From: Asterias amurensis
Taxonomy: Eukaryota; Echinodermata; Asteroidea; Forcipulatida; Asteriidae
Length of the DNA stretch: 64,000 nucleotides
NCBI RefSeq assembly: GCF_032118995.1
Contig: NC_092649.1
Coordinates: 18,592,832 to 18,656,831 of the forward strand
Direction: 5' to 3'
The position numbers and the translations under genes were made by a program. The notes below the pieces were generated by a model. It had not been told where the DNA came from. It saw only the letters and a list, made by a program, of their open reading frames with translations, and made no database searches. Below, piece after piece: positions 1-12,500 of the stretch; positions within the stretch are counted from its first letter, which is position 1; the number at the start of each line of letters is the position of its first letter.

Positions 1-155
1 ACTTCATGTGACGAGGGTGTTTTTTCTTCCATCATTATCTCACAACTTCGATGACCAATTGAGTTCAAATTTTCACAGGTTTGTTATTTTGTGCATATGT
101 TGGGATACACCAAGTGAGAAGACTGGTCTTTGACAATTACCAAAGGTGTCCAGTT
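1..155. mobile_element. Truncated TTAA-type element, family A
   Basis: It carries the family A right half, with TTTTCACAGGTTTGTTATTT, the ACACCAAGTGAGAAGACTGG block and a GACAATTACC end. The left part lies outside the window. A diverged relative continues at about 155-340. Confidence 0.7.
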
Positions 156-910
156 TAAAGGGTCTGTATACGTTCGGTAATGACTCTGAAAACTAATGGC
201 AATAAAAACTTGTTGCTAAGAAGTACAGCAGCTTTGTATAAAATAGTAGAATACATTTTGAGAAACTATTCATTTCAAAGTACTGCGGTTATGAAAAAAA
301 GATATCACTTTTTATCCCCAACAATTTGAATCCGAGAGGGGTTTATACTGCACCCAGATTGTGTATTTAAAGTGCAGATTATTCTTCCTGCGTGAACATT
401 ACCACTTCAGGTTTTCGGCAATATCTCAAAAACGCTACAACCTTTTAAAAATAAATGTTCACAGGTTAGTTTTATGATGTACAACTGCAGTTTAGAATTG
501 TTTCCTATCCTTTCCAAGTACATGTATTGTTCATCATGTTCATGCACTAAAACACCTAGAGTGTCCTGCAATTAGTGGTAGTAATTACAAGACATAAATT
601 TGCCTCTTGAAATACGACCAACAGAACACACGGTCTGCTTTTTTTGTAGAGTAAAAAGTTTAATTCTACATAGCGGACCGTGTTCTGATACCATTTACAA
701 ACCCCAATAATCACAATTTTGAGGGATATTAAGTGAATCAATTCTACTTGTACAAATTTCCAACCATCATTTCAAAACAAATGATTTCCACAGCCTAAGG
801 TGGCCAATCCTAAGGCAGTGTGCCCCTTTAAAGGTTACAACTAACATCCCATGTGGTTTTTTTTTTTCAACTTTGGATGAAATGCTTTTTGTTTCCGTCA
901 ACTAGATTTT

Positions 911-1347
911 AAAGGGAAGGTAAATGTTTGGTTATCACTCTTAAAATTATCGACAATAAATAACATTTGGTCACAAAAAGCAGCTGTCAGTAGTAAAGCA
1001 TTTCAGAAAAAATTCACTTTGAAGTTATGGGATATGTACAAAGATAGATAAAAGCTTTTATTCCCCCAAATTTGAATCTGACAAGCATAACTGTCAGTAT
1101 GATTATCATTTTTAGTATGTACACTCAAATGTATATATTCTAATCGAATCTGTCATAAAAAATAATTTAAACTTAAATCAATAGAGTGACGTCACAGAAA
1201 TAGTTTTTAAATGCAATGTTGATTTCTGGGGTTTTTTATGTTGTTTTCTTGACTTTGTTTGTCAACCTCTCCCTATTACTAGTTACCAATTAAGGTGCTA
1301 TGCTGATAATTAATTTGAGTAATTACCAACAGTGTCCACTGCCTTTA
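911..1347. repeat. Diverged family A-like fragments
   Basis: About 911-1090 resembles the 55818 subfamily (TTAAAGGGAAGGTAAATGTT). About 1265-1347 ends in AATTACCAACAGTGTCCACTG, the family A terminus. I see nothing coding in 340-910. Confidence 0.5.
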
Positions 1348-1621
1348 ATTATTTTTTATAATATTCATTTTGTTATCTCTCCTGATAACTTAACTAATAA
1401 AGCCTATTATAAGTCGACACACAGCAGCATTTGGGTAGCACTAAGTCTGTTGACTGGATTATGAAAATTGGCAGAAAATATAATTTTACATTATATGTTG
1501 TGCAAAATGCTGCATTTCCAGTTCTATATTCACAACTAATATTTACAAAATTCCCAGCAAGAAAAGAAGTGAAGACGGGTCCACTGTTAATTAGCCCATC
1601 AAAGAACTCCCTGTCACAAAC

Positions 1622-1956
1622 ACTGGACACTATTGGTAATTGTCAAAGATCAGTCTTCTCACTTGGTGTATCTCTGCATGAAATAACAAACCTGTGAAAA
1701 TTTGAGCAAGATAACAATGATAGAACAAACCACCTTTGTCACACGAAGTTGTGTGCTTTTAGATGCTTGATTTTGAGACTTCAAATTCTAAATACGAGGT
1801 CTCAAAATCAAATTAGTGGAAAATTACTTTTTTCTCGAGATCTATGTCACTTCAGAGGGAGCTGTTTCTCACAATGTTTTATATTATCAACCCGTAGTCA
1901 AAAAAGGTTTTATGGTAATAATTTTGAGTAATTACCAATAGTGTCCACTGCCTATA
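1622..1956. mobile_element. TTAA-type element, family A
   Basis: It runs from GGACACTATTGGTAATTGTC to AATTACCAATAGTGTCCACTG, so the ends are inverted repeats. Inside are the GGTCTCAAAATCAAA hairpin and the conserved ACAAACCTGTGAAAATTTGAG core. Non-coding. Confidence 0.8.
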
Positions 1957-2089
1957 AACTAATGATATAAGATTAGCAAGATAAACGTCTAATTGTACTC
2001 TCATTTCTTGGTGCAAAAAAAAATTATTTTTTTGTTCCCAGTCGTATTGTTACGTTGGTGTAAGTGTAAACAAACAAAGCATACAGGCC

Positions 2090-3405
2090 TGCTCTCCAAT
2101 GGTGGTGCTGGCTTGCAGTCTTCATTCCACCTCTGGGAAGATTCGTTGGGTTGTCTTGACATTGGTGTGGCAATACATGACCTGATGAATGCAGTCGACA
2201 ATACTTTTGGTGTTGGCGGTCGCTACCCGATGACGCTGCTCGTATGGTGGTGCTGGCTCGCCAATCCTTATGCCACCTCTTTGAAGAGTTGTGAAATGTC
2301 TTTCCAGGCCTGATTCTTTATGAAGGCAACGGAGGCGGTTGCCTCCTTGCCACCCGGTCATTGCCTTGGTGCCCTAGTAATGCTCCAGTAGAAACTCACA
2401 ATTTTCTCATAGCGTGCCCTTTACCAACATTATAGATGTCCTTTCTCTTTTAAAAACGAGGCATACATGCCTGTCTTTGTGTGTGGCAATCACTAATTGA
2501 TGAATGCTGCTCGTCATGCCCCCTGTTCATTGTCTTGTTGCCCTTGAAATGCTCCAGTCAAAATTTACAGTTTCTTCACCCTAGGTGTCCTTGCCCTTTT
2601 TAAAACACGGCATACATGCCTGTCTTTGTGTGTGGCAAACACTTTTTGATGAACACTGCTAATCAGAAATGCTCCAGTAGAAATTTACAATTTCCTCTTT
2701 TCGAAGAAAATGCCTTGGTGCCCTTGCCCTTTTAAAAACGAGGCATACATGCCTGTCTTTGTGTGTGGCAATCACTATTTGATGAACACTGCTCATCATG
2801 CCCTCGGTCATTGCCTTGGTGCCTTTGTAATGCTCCAGTAGAAATTCACAATTTCCTCGTAGGGTGCAATTTACCTGTCCTTGCCCCTTTAAAAACGAGG
2901 CATACAGTACATGCCTGTCTTTGTGTGTGGCAAGCACTAATTGATGAACACTGCTCATCATGCCCCCATTGCCTTGGTGCCCTTGAAATGCTCCAGTAGA
3001 AGTATAGGTTTCCTCTTTTAGAAGAAAATGCCTTAGTGCCCTTGCCCTTTCAAAAACAAGGCATATATACCTGCCTTTCTCTGTGGCACTCACGAGTTGA
3101 TGAACACTGCTCCTAATGGTGCTTGCTTGCCACTCCTCAAGGAAACTTTCCATATATTTTTTGGGGGGTGTCTCAATATTGGCGATCGCTACCTGATGAA
3201 TATTGCCCCAAAGGTGGTAGGGTGCCCTTTACCAAGGAGAAAATGCCTAGGCGCCCTTGCCCTTTCAAAGACAAAGCATACATGCCTGTCATTCGCTGTC
3301 GCACTCTTGTCGCACGACTTGATGAACACTGTTCCTAATAGTGCTTGCTTGCCATTCCACAAAAGAAACTTTCCACGTTCTTTTTGTTGCCTCGGTGCGG
3401 GTGAG
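2090..3405. repeat. Degenerate repeat array next to the HAUS7 terminal exon
   Basis: Units containing TTGATGAACACTGCTCATCA and close variants recur near 2180, 2490, 2645, 2775, 2940, 3098, 3190 and 3318. They are mixed with pieces of the dispersed GGGCAAGGGCACCAAGGCA element (family E). On the minus strand the units read like WQASTIRSSVHQLV, resembling the HAUS7 tail WQTSTTLGASFIR. Open frames here, up to 164 codons, are judged repeat by-products. Confidence 0.75.
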
Positions 3406-3407
3406 CG

Positions 3408-3518
3408 CTACCTGATGAACGAAGCCCCCAAGGTAGTGCTTGTCTGCCATTGTTCATCACATCGATGTAGTGACTCGTTCATGATGCTTACACATTCTTG
3501 GAAGCTTTCCAATGTAGC
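3408..3518 (-). CDS. HAUS7: Probable terminal coding exon of HAUS7
   Basis: Read on the minus strand, a long pyrimidine tract leads to an AG at 3519-3520, followed by 36 codons and a TAG. Exon 8 ends in phase 0 and this exon opens in phase 0. The peptide (ATLESFQECVSIMNESLHRC, then DEQWQTSTTLGASFIR) has the length and mixed helical character of the vertebrate HAUS7 tail, but residue identity is low. It abuts an array of related repeats at about 2090-3400, so a repeat-derived or chance open frame remains possible. Confidence 0.5.
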   Translation of the reverse strand, partial: ATLESFQECVSIMNESLHRCDEQWQTSTTLGASFIR

Positions 3519-6500
3519 CTGGCTCACCGATACTTTATGAGGACAGAAGGAAAAAAAGAGTAAAAGAAAGGAATTTAAAAAAAATGGATTTCCAATTAAA
3601 ATAACCAAGAATCACATCCCTGAGACTATGGATTAAAACTAAGGACTCAAAAATTCTAGAGCTGACATCAATCTATTACAGCTGACGCCTATAATCACTA
3701 CACAGACCACCTAGCAGGATCAGTAAAAAGATGCCAGTTTGAATCATGTACTAAGCAGTAGGTACCCTATACTGGGCCCCTGGCGTTATCCACGGGTCTG
3801 GAAGTGTGACGTCAGTAACGTTAGACGTCAGATGTTCAGGCTATAGGAACAGTAATATTTTCAGACAAAGCAATTGCCAATCGGGGATAAGGAATAGTTT
3901 TTGTTTTTGACTCTACAACGCTCTGTAGAAGTACATGTATACCAATTCTGCAGTCTTTGTTTTTTTATACCTACCCAGATTATCAATTCTTGTAGATTCT
4001 GTTTTATTCATTCTCTTATTTCCGATACTGCAGACACTAGTGTAGGAAGTTTGTATACACTTCAAGCCTTCCATCACCTGATCAAAATATACAAACACAC
4101 AAAATCTAAATTATTTATTCAGTTATTTATTGTCCATTTATTAAAAAGAAAAAAGGACATCTTTATAATGGTACAGTATATATTCTTTTAAAGCCATTGG
4201 ACCCTTTCGGTTCAGAAAAAAAAATAAAAGTTCACAGATTTACAAATAACTTACACGATTTACTACAGAAGACAATGGTGAAAGACTTCTCTTGAAATAT
4301 TATTCCCTGAAATGCTTTACTTTTTGAGAAGACAGCAAAACAATATCAATTCTCGTTAACGAGAACTACAAATTTATTTTACACACATGTCATGACACGG
4401 CGAAACGCGCAGAATCAAGGGTTGGTTTTTCCATTGTTTTCTCCCGACTCCAATGACCGATTAAACCTAAATTTTCACAGGTTTGTTATTTGATATAGAA
4501 GTTGTGGTACACAAAGTGTGGGTCTTGGACAACACTGTTTACCTAAAGGGTCCACTGGCTTTAAACAATAAGAAATAAATGAAGGAGTTAAAGGCACTGG
4601 ACACTTTTATTGGTATTTCTCAAAGACCGGTCTTCTCACTTTGTGTATTACAACTTAATGCATAAAATAACAAACCTGAGAAAATTTGACTCAATTGGTC
4701 TTCGAAGTTGTGAGAGACTAATGGAAGGAAAAAACACCCTTGTCACATGTGCTTTCAGATGCTTGAATTCAAGACCTCAGCTGTGGTATTGAATTCGATT
4801 ATAATGTTTTAGTGAAATTACTTCTTTCTCAAAGTCTACATTACTTTACCTGGCCATCTCTCAAAATGTTTTATACTATCAACAGCTCTCCATTACTCGT
4901 TACCAAGTAAGTTTTTATGCCAACATTTTGAGTAACCAATAGTGTCCAGTGCCTTTAACTGCACTGACAAGGCAGGGAGTAGGGATTCATGTCATGGCCA
5001 ATAACTTGATCTACAAAAGGTAGCAAAACCCTTTAAGACTCACCGTGGAAAACTGCGCTTGCAAAGAGTGCACTCTTTTAATGGCCGGTCCGAGTCCTGC
5101 CAGCTTAGGTGGAGTCTTGTTACACCATTGGCGCATCTCACTCTCAAAGCAGTAAGAGAAACTGGTTACGAGTTGAGCTAGCTCAGACAGTACCAGTTTA
5201 AGCGTCTGAGTGACCTTATCGACAGCCGTTGGGTCACTTCTTGGGAAGTCATACTAGAGATTTCAAATTTGGAAAGAAAATTGTTGTTATGGAAACCACA
5301 TCTTCTATTTTTTAAGTTAAAAAAAAAACCTAATGCACGTCGCCAGACACACAAGGCCTGAAGGCCACTTCAAAGTGTGGGCTACAAATATTTTTTTTCC
5401 AGAGGCCGTTGCCACCTACTCCTAGGGCTGAAACAGGGTTGCCCCTTTAATACAGTCCATACGGATGTAGGCTTGGGTATCATCAGTCCGAAGCCTGGCC
5501 AGTAGAGCAGAAAGCACTCCTCCCCAATTTGCATCATAATAACAACTATTTCTTATTTCGCATTCCACAGTAACGTCTCAATGCGCTTTACATTTATAGT
5601 GCCCTTGGTCATTGGGCAAATAACATTCCGTTAATCTTTCTCAGCTCCCTGGGGAGGGTAAAACCAAAGTTAATATGATCAATGTTGTACCTTTCCTTTT
5701 TAACAATAACACTTCTGGCTAACACACATCGGTGTATGGGTAAAAAACCAAAATTAACACTACTTGACTCTTATAATAGCCCAATAAGATACTTCAAGGC
5801 GCTTTACAACATTACAACCTCTGTTCATCAGGCATACATTCAGACCATTCCTCTATTCTTTCTGAGATGCTTAAATTAGGGAATAAAAAGAGTAGTGACT
5901 CGGTCTTAAACGTCCGTTTAAAATCGGCAGGGTCGTGGATCGTACGGCCATGACCTTGCAAGGTTTTAAAGTGACACTACTCTTTTATTCCCATTCATAA
6001 ATGCCCTTTTGTGGAAAAGCGTATTAAAATTTGAATCTGTAAAACAAATCAAGGCAATTTTCAATTTCTGTCTTGGCTCCCTTTTGCATAAACATTGCGT
6101 TGACGCTCAACGGTTGTGCGTCTGCACGCGTGCTAACATTTTTTTACATTGAGTACCGGCCATCCTGGCGTATTAAATGCGTTACGCATATCACATCACG
6201 CGATAAGCTCACACGTCACGCCTATGTTTAAACACTTTTTACTGGTGTTATATCATCCGTTTAAACAGCCCCACGTGATGCCCTCTCGACCAATCAGAGT
6301 GGATAAACTGTTCCGGGTACTTATGAATTATCAACAAAGGGTTAATTCCAATCTTGTTAAATTTATTTCTACCTTTTTTTTAATGGCATCAAGTTGGGCT
6401 TCAGATGCCTCTAGGTCCTTCGACAGTTTGAAGATAACTTCATCAAGTTTAGCTCTTTCTGGGGGCTGTGGTCTGAAAAAATAATAATAATAATAGTAAT

Positions 6501-9500
6501 ATATTTCATTTGCATCCAAACATTGTACAGCAACATAATCTGATTTTAGAATAATAAAAACTTGTTTTTGTATATGGGGGTCCCAAAGCAATCATCTTAA
6601 AGCGCTTGTTGTTATTTTTTCCAAGACAGGCATGTCCTATAAGACTCATTATAAAGGCCAAGCCACACTGCAGCGATAACGATCACAAAGCAAAGAGAAC
6701 TCATTCTATTGGTTGAATGAGCGTGTGTGTATTCTAGCTGCGTGGAGCAATTTAACCAATAGAATGCATTCTCTTTGCATCGTGATCGTTATCGTTTTCG
6801 CCATGTCTGCAGTGTGACTCGGCCTTTTACAATGAGCCGGGACACACTGAGCAGCCACTGCCAGAAACACCAAGACAAATCCCTTCTCTAAGCGATTATT
6901 AAGTGTGACTACTGGGAACTTTTACGTGCATTATGCAACACAAAGCTTTACGCCCCATCTGATGGAGAAAGCTATAAACATATAACTTTAGAGTTTTGCC
7001 TCAGGACACAAGGCCGGGACTCAAGCCCCCTCTGCTGATCAGAGCCAAAACAAAAAATTCAAATATTAATTGGCGTTTAAAGCCATTATACACTTTCGGT
7101 AAACAGTATTGTCCAAGTCCCACACTTCGTGTATCACAACTTATATATAAAATAACAATCCTGTGGAAATTTAGGCTCAATCGGACATCGGAGTCGGGAG
7201 AAAATAACGGGAAAACCCACTCCTGTTTTCGCACGTTTCGCCGTGTCATGACATGTGTTTATAACAAATCCGTAATTCTCGCTAACGAGAATTTATATTG
7301 TTTTACCGTTTTCACAAAAAGTAAAGCATTTCATGGACTAATATTTCAAGAGAAGTCTTTCACCATTACCTTCTGTAAACCCTGTAAATTATTTGTAAAT
7401 CTGTGATTTTTTTTTTTCGTTCTGTACCGAAAGGGTCCAATGGCTTTAAAAACTAGTCTTAAATATCAGCTAATTTTGGGGTTTACGGTTATCCCCTGGT
7501 TGCCGGCGCTTCCCAGGCTGTATTAAAAACTTGTGTGTGATCCCCGACTTAACATGGCATTTAACGGTTTCACGACTTCTGACTGGCAACCCTGAACAAA
7601 GAAATTGCCAAAATAGAGAGTCCGCCAACATTTATGCGCTTAGAGGCTTTTGCATTAGGCGCTTTACAAATGTCTTATTATTATTATTATTGTTATTATT
7701 ATTGGGCTATTAGATAGCTCAGTTGGTAGAGCGCCAGCACGTTAAACCAGGGCTCGTTGGTTTAAACCCTGCTCTAGAAAATTTTTCTTTGTTCAACCCC
7801 CAAAACAAGTTCAGTCTAATTTTCTTGCTATCAGGGGCGAGAGTCATTACTAACGAAAAAGTCTGAAACTTGGATACAAATTCAAAGGTACATGTATGTT
7901 GAAATGATGCCAATTCTACCATTTGGTAACCCCTGGGGTTATAAATTCCAAGGAGCTTTTGGAAACAGTATCCAAAGCACTAGAGAAGTAGACCACTGAG
8001 CAGGACTTCTTTATTTATGGAAACAAGTATTATCTGATTTTCTTTACCAAGCCGACATAAAAGGTCTGAATGCAGCCAAAAGTCTGAACAATCTCATCCC
8101 TATGCAAAATTGCTGGACAAAATCATTCCCTGAGATTCAGAAAGGGCCATACCACATACCAAGATTATTTATCTCCCCAAGACGACAGACTGAAACTACA
8201 AAATCACCTTGCCAAAGTAGCCCCCCCCCAAAAAAAAAAAAAAAAATGATTAGTTTTCATTAAAGCCATTTCGGTACAGAAAAAAAACAAAAAGTTCACA
8301 GATTTACAAATAACTTACAGGGTTTACAGAAGGTAGTGGTGAAAGACTTCCCTTGAAATATTATTCCATGAAATGCTTTACTTTTTTAGAAAACAGTAAA
8401 ACAATATCAATTCTCGTTAGCGAGAAGTAGCATCACCAGTGCGCCCTCTAGTTCTTAAATAACTCTATGGATTATACAGAAATGAAGGTCTTCAAAAGGT
8501 CAATGAATGGCTAAATTAGACTTACCTTAGTCCCTCCAGTCCCTGTTGTTTGATGTTGTTCTCAATCAGTCTCAAGAGGTCTGGAGGTAGAAGGTTGAGC
8601 TTTGTGGAGAATGTCTCTTTAAGATCACGCTGTCCAGACAAGGTGGTAAAGTATTGGCAGTCGCGATCAAACTGGTCATCAAGGGTCATGCTCTCACTGC
8701 AACCAAAAGTAAGTAGCAGTCAATGACAAAAGTGGTCAGAAAAAGTCACTTTAAATTTAAAATTGATTATAAAATAAAATCAACAACAAAAATTGTTACA
8801 AAAATTTCCAGTCAGTTTTTGTTATGGTTTATTACTTGATATTTGAAACAAAAATTTGTTTTTTTTACAAAACAAAACACCATGTCCACAGATTTACATT
8901 AAAATATTACACAGTATGAAGATAATGACAGTAGAAAGCTTTCCTTAAAATATTACTAGTTGAGGTGTTGTAGTTTTTGATAAATGAGTAAATCAATTTC
9001 ACTAAGATAATTTTCGTCTCAGTGAGACGAAAATGTTTTAAACATGTAAAACGTACTTGAAAACATTGCTCCATGTGTTTTTAACATTTTTCTTGAAAAC
9101 GGGATTTGACGTCCAGCTGAGGGGCCCTACTCACTGGAGTGACGTCATGTGCATTAAGGTCTATGGAATAGTCTACTTCACATGCTTATATTATGAAATG
9201 TGTTTACAATTTGATTTTCTTGGTCACTTCCTAAGAAAAATTGACTAGAACCAACAACCTCTGCATTATCGTGCCTGTGCTCTACAAACTGAGGCCAAAA
9301 TGCTTGGGCCACCCATTCCTTGTTCACTTCCCATTGACAATTGTCTCCCCCGCCCCCCCCGTTCAATGTTGACTGTAACGCAGAAGAAGATGGGCAATTG
9401 GAACCAACAGTGAAAGGGGGCAGGGGGGGCCAAACGAGATATGGCCGGGATTGTAGCCCTATGCTGGCAGTATCCCTATTTTGTCAATATCTTGGTTTGG

Positions 9501-9543
9501 GGGGAGGGGGGCATGCAGAAGCCATAAAACCGTTAATTGCCGT

Positions 9544-9574
<31 letters not shown>

Positions 9575-12500
9575 GACATTTGTAAAGCGCCTAATGCAAA
9601 AGCCTCTAAGCGCAGGGATAGCCAGGGATCTATCAAATATTTTAAAACACAAGGGAAACTGACTGGGTAATGTTGAACAAAGAAATATTTACTGGAATGG
9701 GACTGGAACCACCTATCTTTGAATTAACCTGCCATTAATAATAATACAAATATTTTGGGAGGCTAACCATCCTTACTCGCATTTCAGACCTGAATTGTGA
9801 AGGACTCGGGTAACATTGTTTTCGAGAAGCAGGTACGCAAGGGCGTGCCTTTGGCTGCCAGTCCTATCAACCCATTATGCTCACGGAGCACAGCCAGAGA
9901 TCGGAAGTGTTTTGATTTTTCTAGAGGTAGGAGGAAAACTGAAAACCCTTGTGGCACAGCAGAGAACCAACAGACAACTTAAAGGAACACGTTGCCTTGG
10001 ATCGGACGAGTTGGTCTTTAAAAAGCGTTTTCATCAAAATTGTGTGGTTTTCCTTTTACTGTGCGCACTAACACGGTCGGCCATGGCTGACCGTGTTAGT
10101 CGATGAGGTAAAAGGCAAACCGTGCAATTTCGAGGCATGTTTGTGTGGATTATTGTATTCTACTTTTACAACATCTTTCTACACATATGCATTTTATAAA
10201 AAAACGGTTACAAACGCATTTCAAAGACCAACTTGACCGATCCAAGGCAACGTGTTCCTTTAATAGTAATATCAAAGTCTTATATAGCACTTGTATCAAA
10301 GTCTTACATAGCGCACGTATCAAAGTCTAGCGCACATATATATACCAAAAACGGTACACAAGGTGCAAATCACATTTTATGGCCCTGACCGGGTATCGAA
10401 CCATGTCCACCTTGGTGAGAGGCGAGCGCTCAAGCCAACAATGCCTCCCTGATTAATTTACCTGATAATTCCAGGGCTTGCCATGGATCTCTTCTGTGGG
10501 TTGTCAGAAGCATCTGAGATGCATAGAATGTCAAGAAGCTGATCCCAAAATGCAATCTGCTTGTTCGAAGATGCTGCACCCTGTAAACACCAAAGTCAAT
10601 AACTTCATAGTTAAACACAAGGTATGTTTGGAAATCGCTCTTTAAATCAATGGCAATTAAAACCTTTGGTAAGAAGCCTGGAGCAGCATTTGATAGTTTT
10701 AAGCGTTTTGAGAAACACTTTTGGAGGGAGGCAAGCCGGAGGGCACATAGAAAAAACTTTGTGGCATAAGGAAAGAACCAACGCACATTTGGACAAACGA
10801 GGGCCACAGGTGAGCACTTGATGCACTAAGACACCCATAAGGCTAGTCGGTCACTCTTAATGAACTGCAGCCAGCTATAACTCGGTCATTGAAAGTTATA
10901 TATAAGAATAAAGCCTTGTAATGTGAACATGTCCACCCACTGGGTGTTCAAGGCACAGTAAACCAAAAACAAACAAAACAAAGAGAAACAATGAAAAACA
11001 GACACAACGTAATTAATCCTTGGAAACCTGTCACTTAAGATAAGTTTTGAGAAGAGATTTTAATTTTGTAGAGAGTTCTAGATGCGTGGCGCAGCTGAAA
11101 AAAACAAACCTGTCACCCCATGAGTGTCGAGATTTGGGTTCAATGAGAAGAATCATGGAACTTGACTGAAGACTCCTTGTATTGATGAATTGTAAACTTG
11201 AAGAAGTTCTTAAATATTGAGGGGAGCCTTGCCGTTAAGTGCTTTGTTGACAATAATCATCAGCTTGAAAATGATTCGTTGAGAGATAGGGAGCCAGGGA
11301 AGTTGGTCCAGAATGGGGGTGATAGAACAGGATTCTCTAGACAGTTTCATGTACCACACTGTGAAGACCAGGACCCAATTTCATAAAGCCTGTAAGCACA
11401 AAAACTTGCTAAACACTGAATTGTATCGCTTAGCAGAAACAGGTTACCACCCAAAATTACATTAACGTTTGCATAGTTGTTTGGGGAGAAACTTGTCCAG
11501 CAGTATTTTCTGTTTAAAGGCAGTGGACACTATTGGTTATTACTTAAAATAATTATAAGCATAAAAACCTTACTTGGTAACGAGTAATGGGGAGAGGTTG
11601 ATAGTATAAAACATTTTGAGAAATGGTTCCCTCTGAAATAACGTAGTTTTCGAGAAAGAAGTAATTTTCCACGAATTTGATTTTGAGACCTCAGAATTAG
11701 ATTTTGAGGTCTTGAAATCAAGCATCTCAAAGCACACAACTTTGTGTGACAAGGTTTTTTTTCTTCCGTTATTCTGTTGCAACTACCAATTGAGCTAAAA
11801 TTTTCACAGGTTTGTTATTTTATGCATTTGTTGAGATACACCAAGTGAGAAGACTGGTCAATGACAATTACCAATAGTGTCCAGTGTCTTATAGCTTTAT
11901 GAAATTGGACCAAGATTATCACACTGTTATTCCAATATTGTTTACTCACCCTTATAAGATCAATGTCATCTGCTTTACATAAACCCATAATTGAAGCTAT
12001 CTGTAGAAGGCCTGAGAAAAAAAGCAGAAGAAAAAAACTCTCATTGAATAATAATAAGAATTGTGGCTTCTTATACAGCGCACATGTCTGCCATTCAGTG
12101 ACACTCATGGCGCTGTAACTTTAGCTTTTAGTGGATTGTTATTTAACTTCACTACCGCGGACTGGAGTTCCTAATTGGTCTCAATGTTTTCGACAAGCTT
12201 GCTCTAGTCATCGTCATATTACATTGTACGTAACCCTGGACGATATCGAAAATTTTGACTGGTGATATTTTGTCGAGTAAATATCACCCATATGACGGCA
12301 TGGTTGGCTTGTGCATAAAGCGCTCGCCTCTCACCAAGGTGACCCCGGTTCAATTCCCGGCCGGGGCCACATGTGAGTTGAGTTGTGCGTTGGTTCTCTG
12401 CTGTGCCATGAGGGTTTTCCAGACCATCCGGTTTTCCTACCTCGGGAAAAAAAATCAAACACTTTTGATCTTGGCTGTGCTCTGTAGTCATAATGGGTTG

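Noticed and set aside
2659..3153. 164-codon minus-strand frame as a gene
   Set aside because: It covers repeated units of the array next to HAUS7. The codons drift between units and no splice sites frame it.
7712..7785. Functional tRNA gene
   Set aside because: The A box is good but the B box is degenerate and the acceptor stem does not pair; the neighbourhood matches other SINE copies.
12300..12370. Functional tRNA gene
   Set aside because: Good A and B boxes exist but the cloverleaf is imperfect and a SINE body follows directly.
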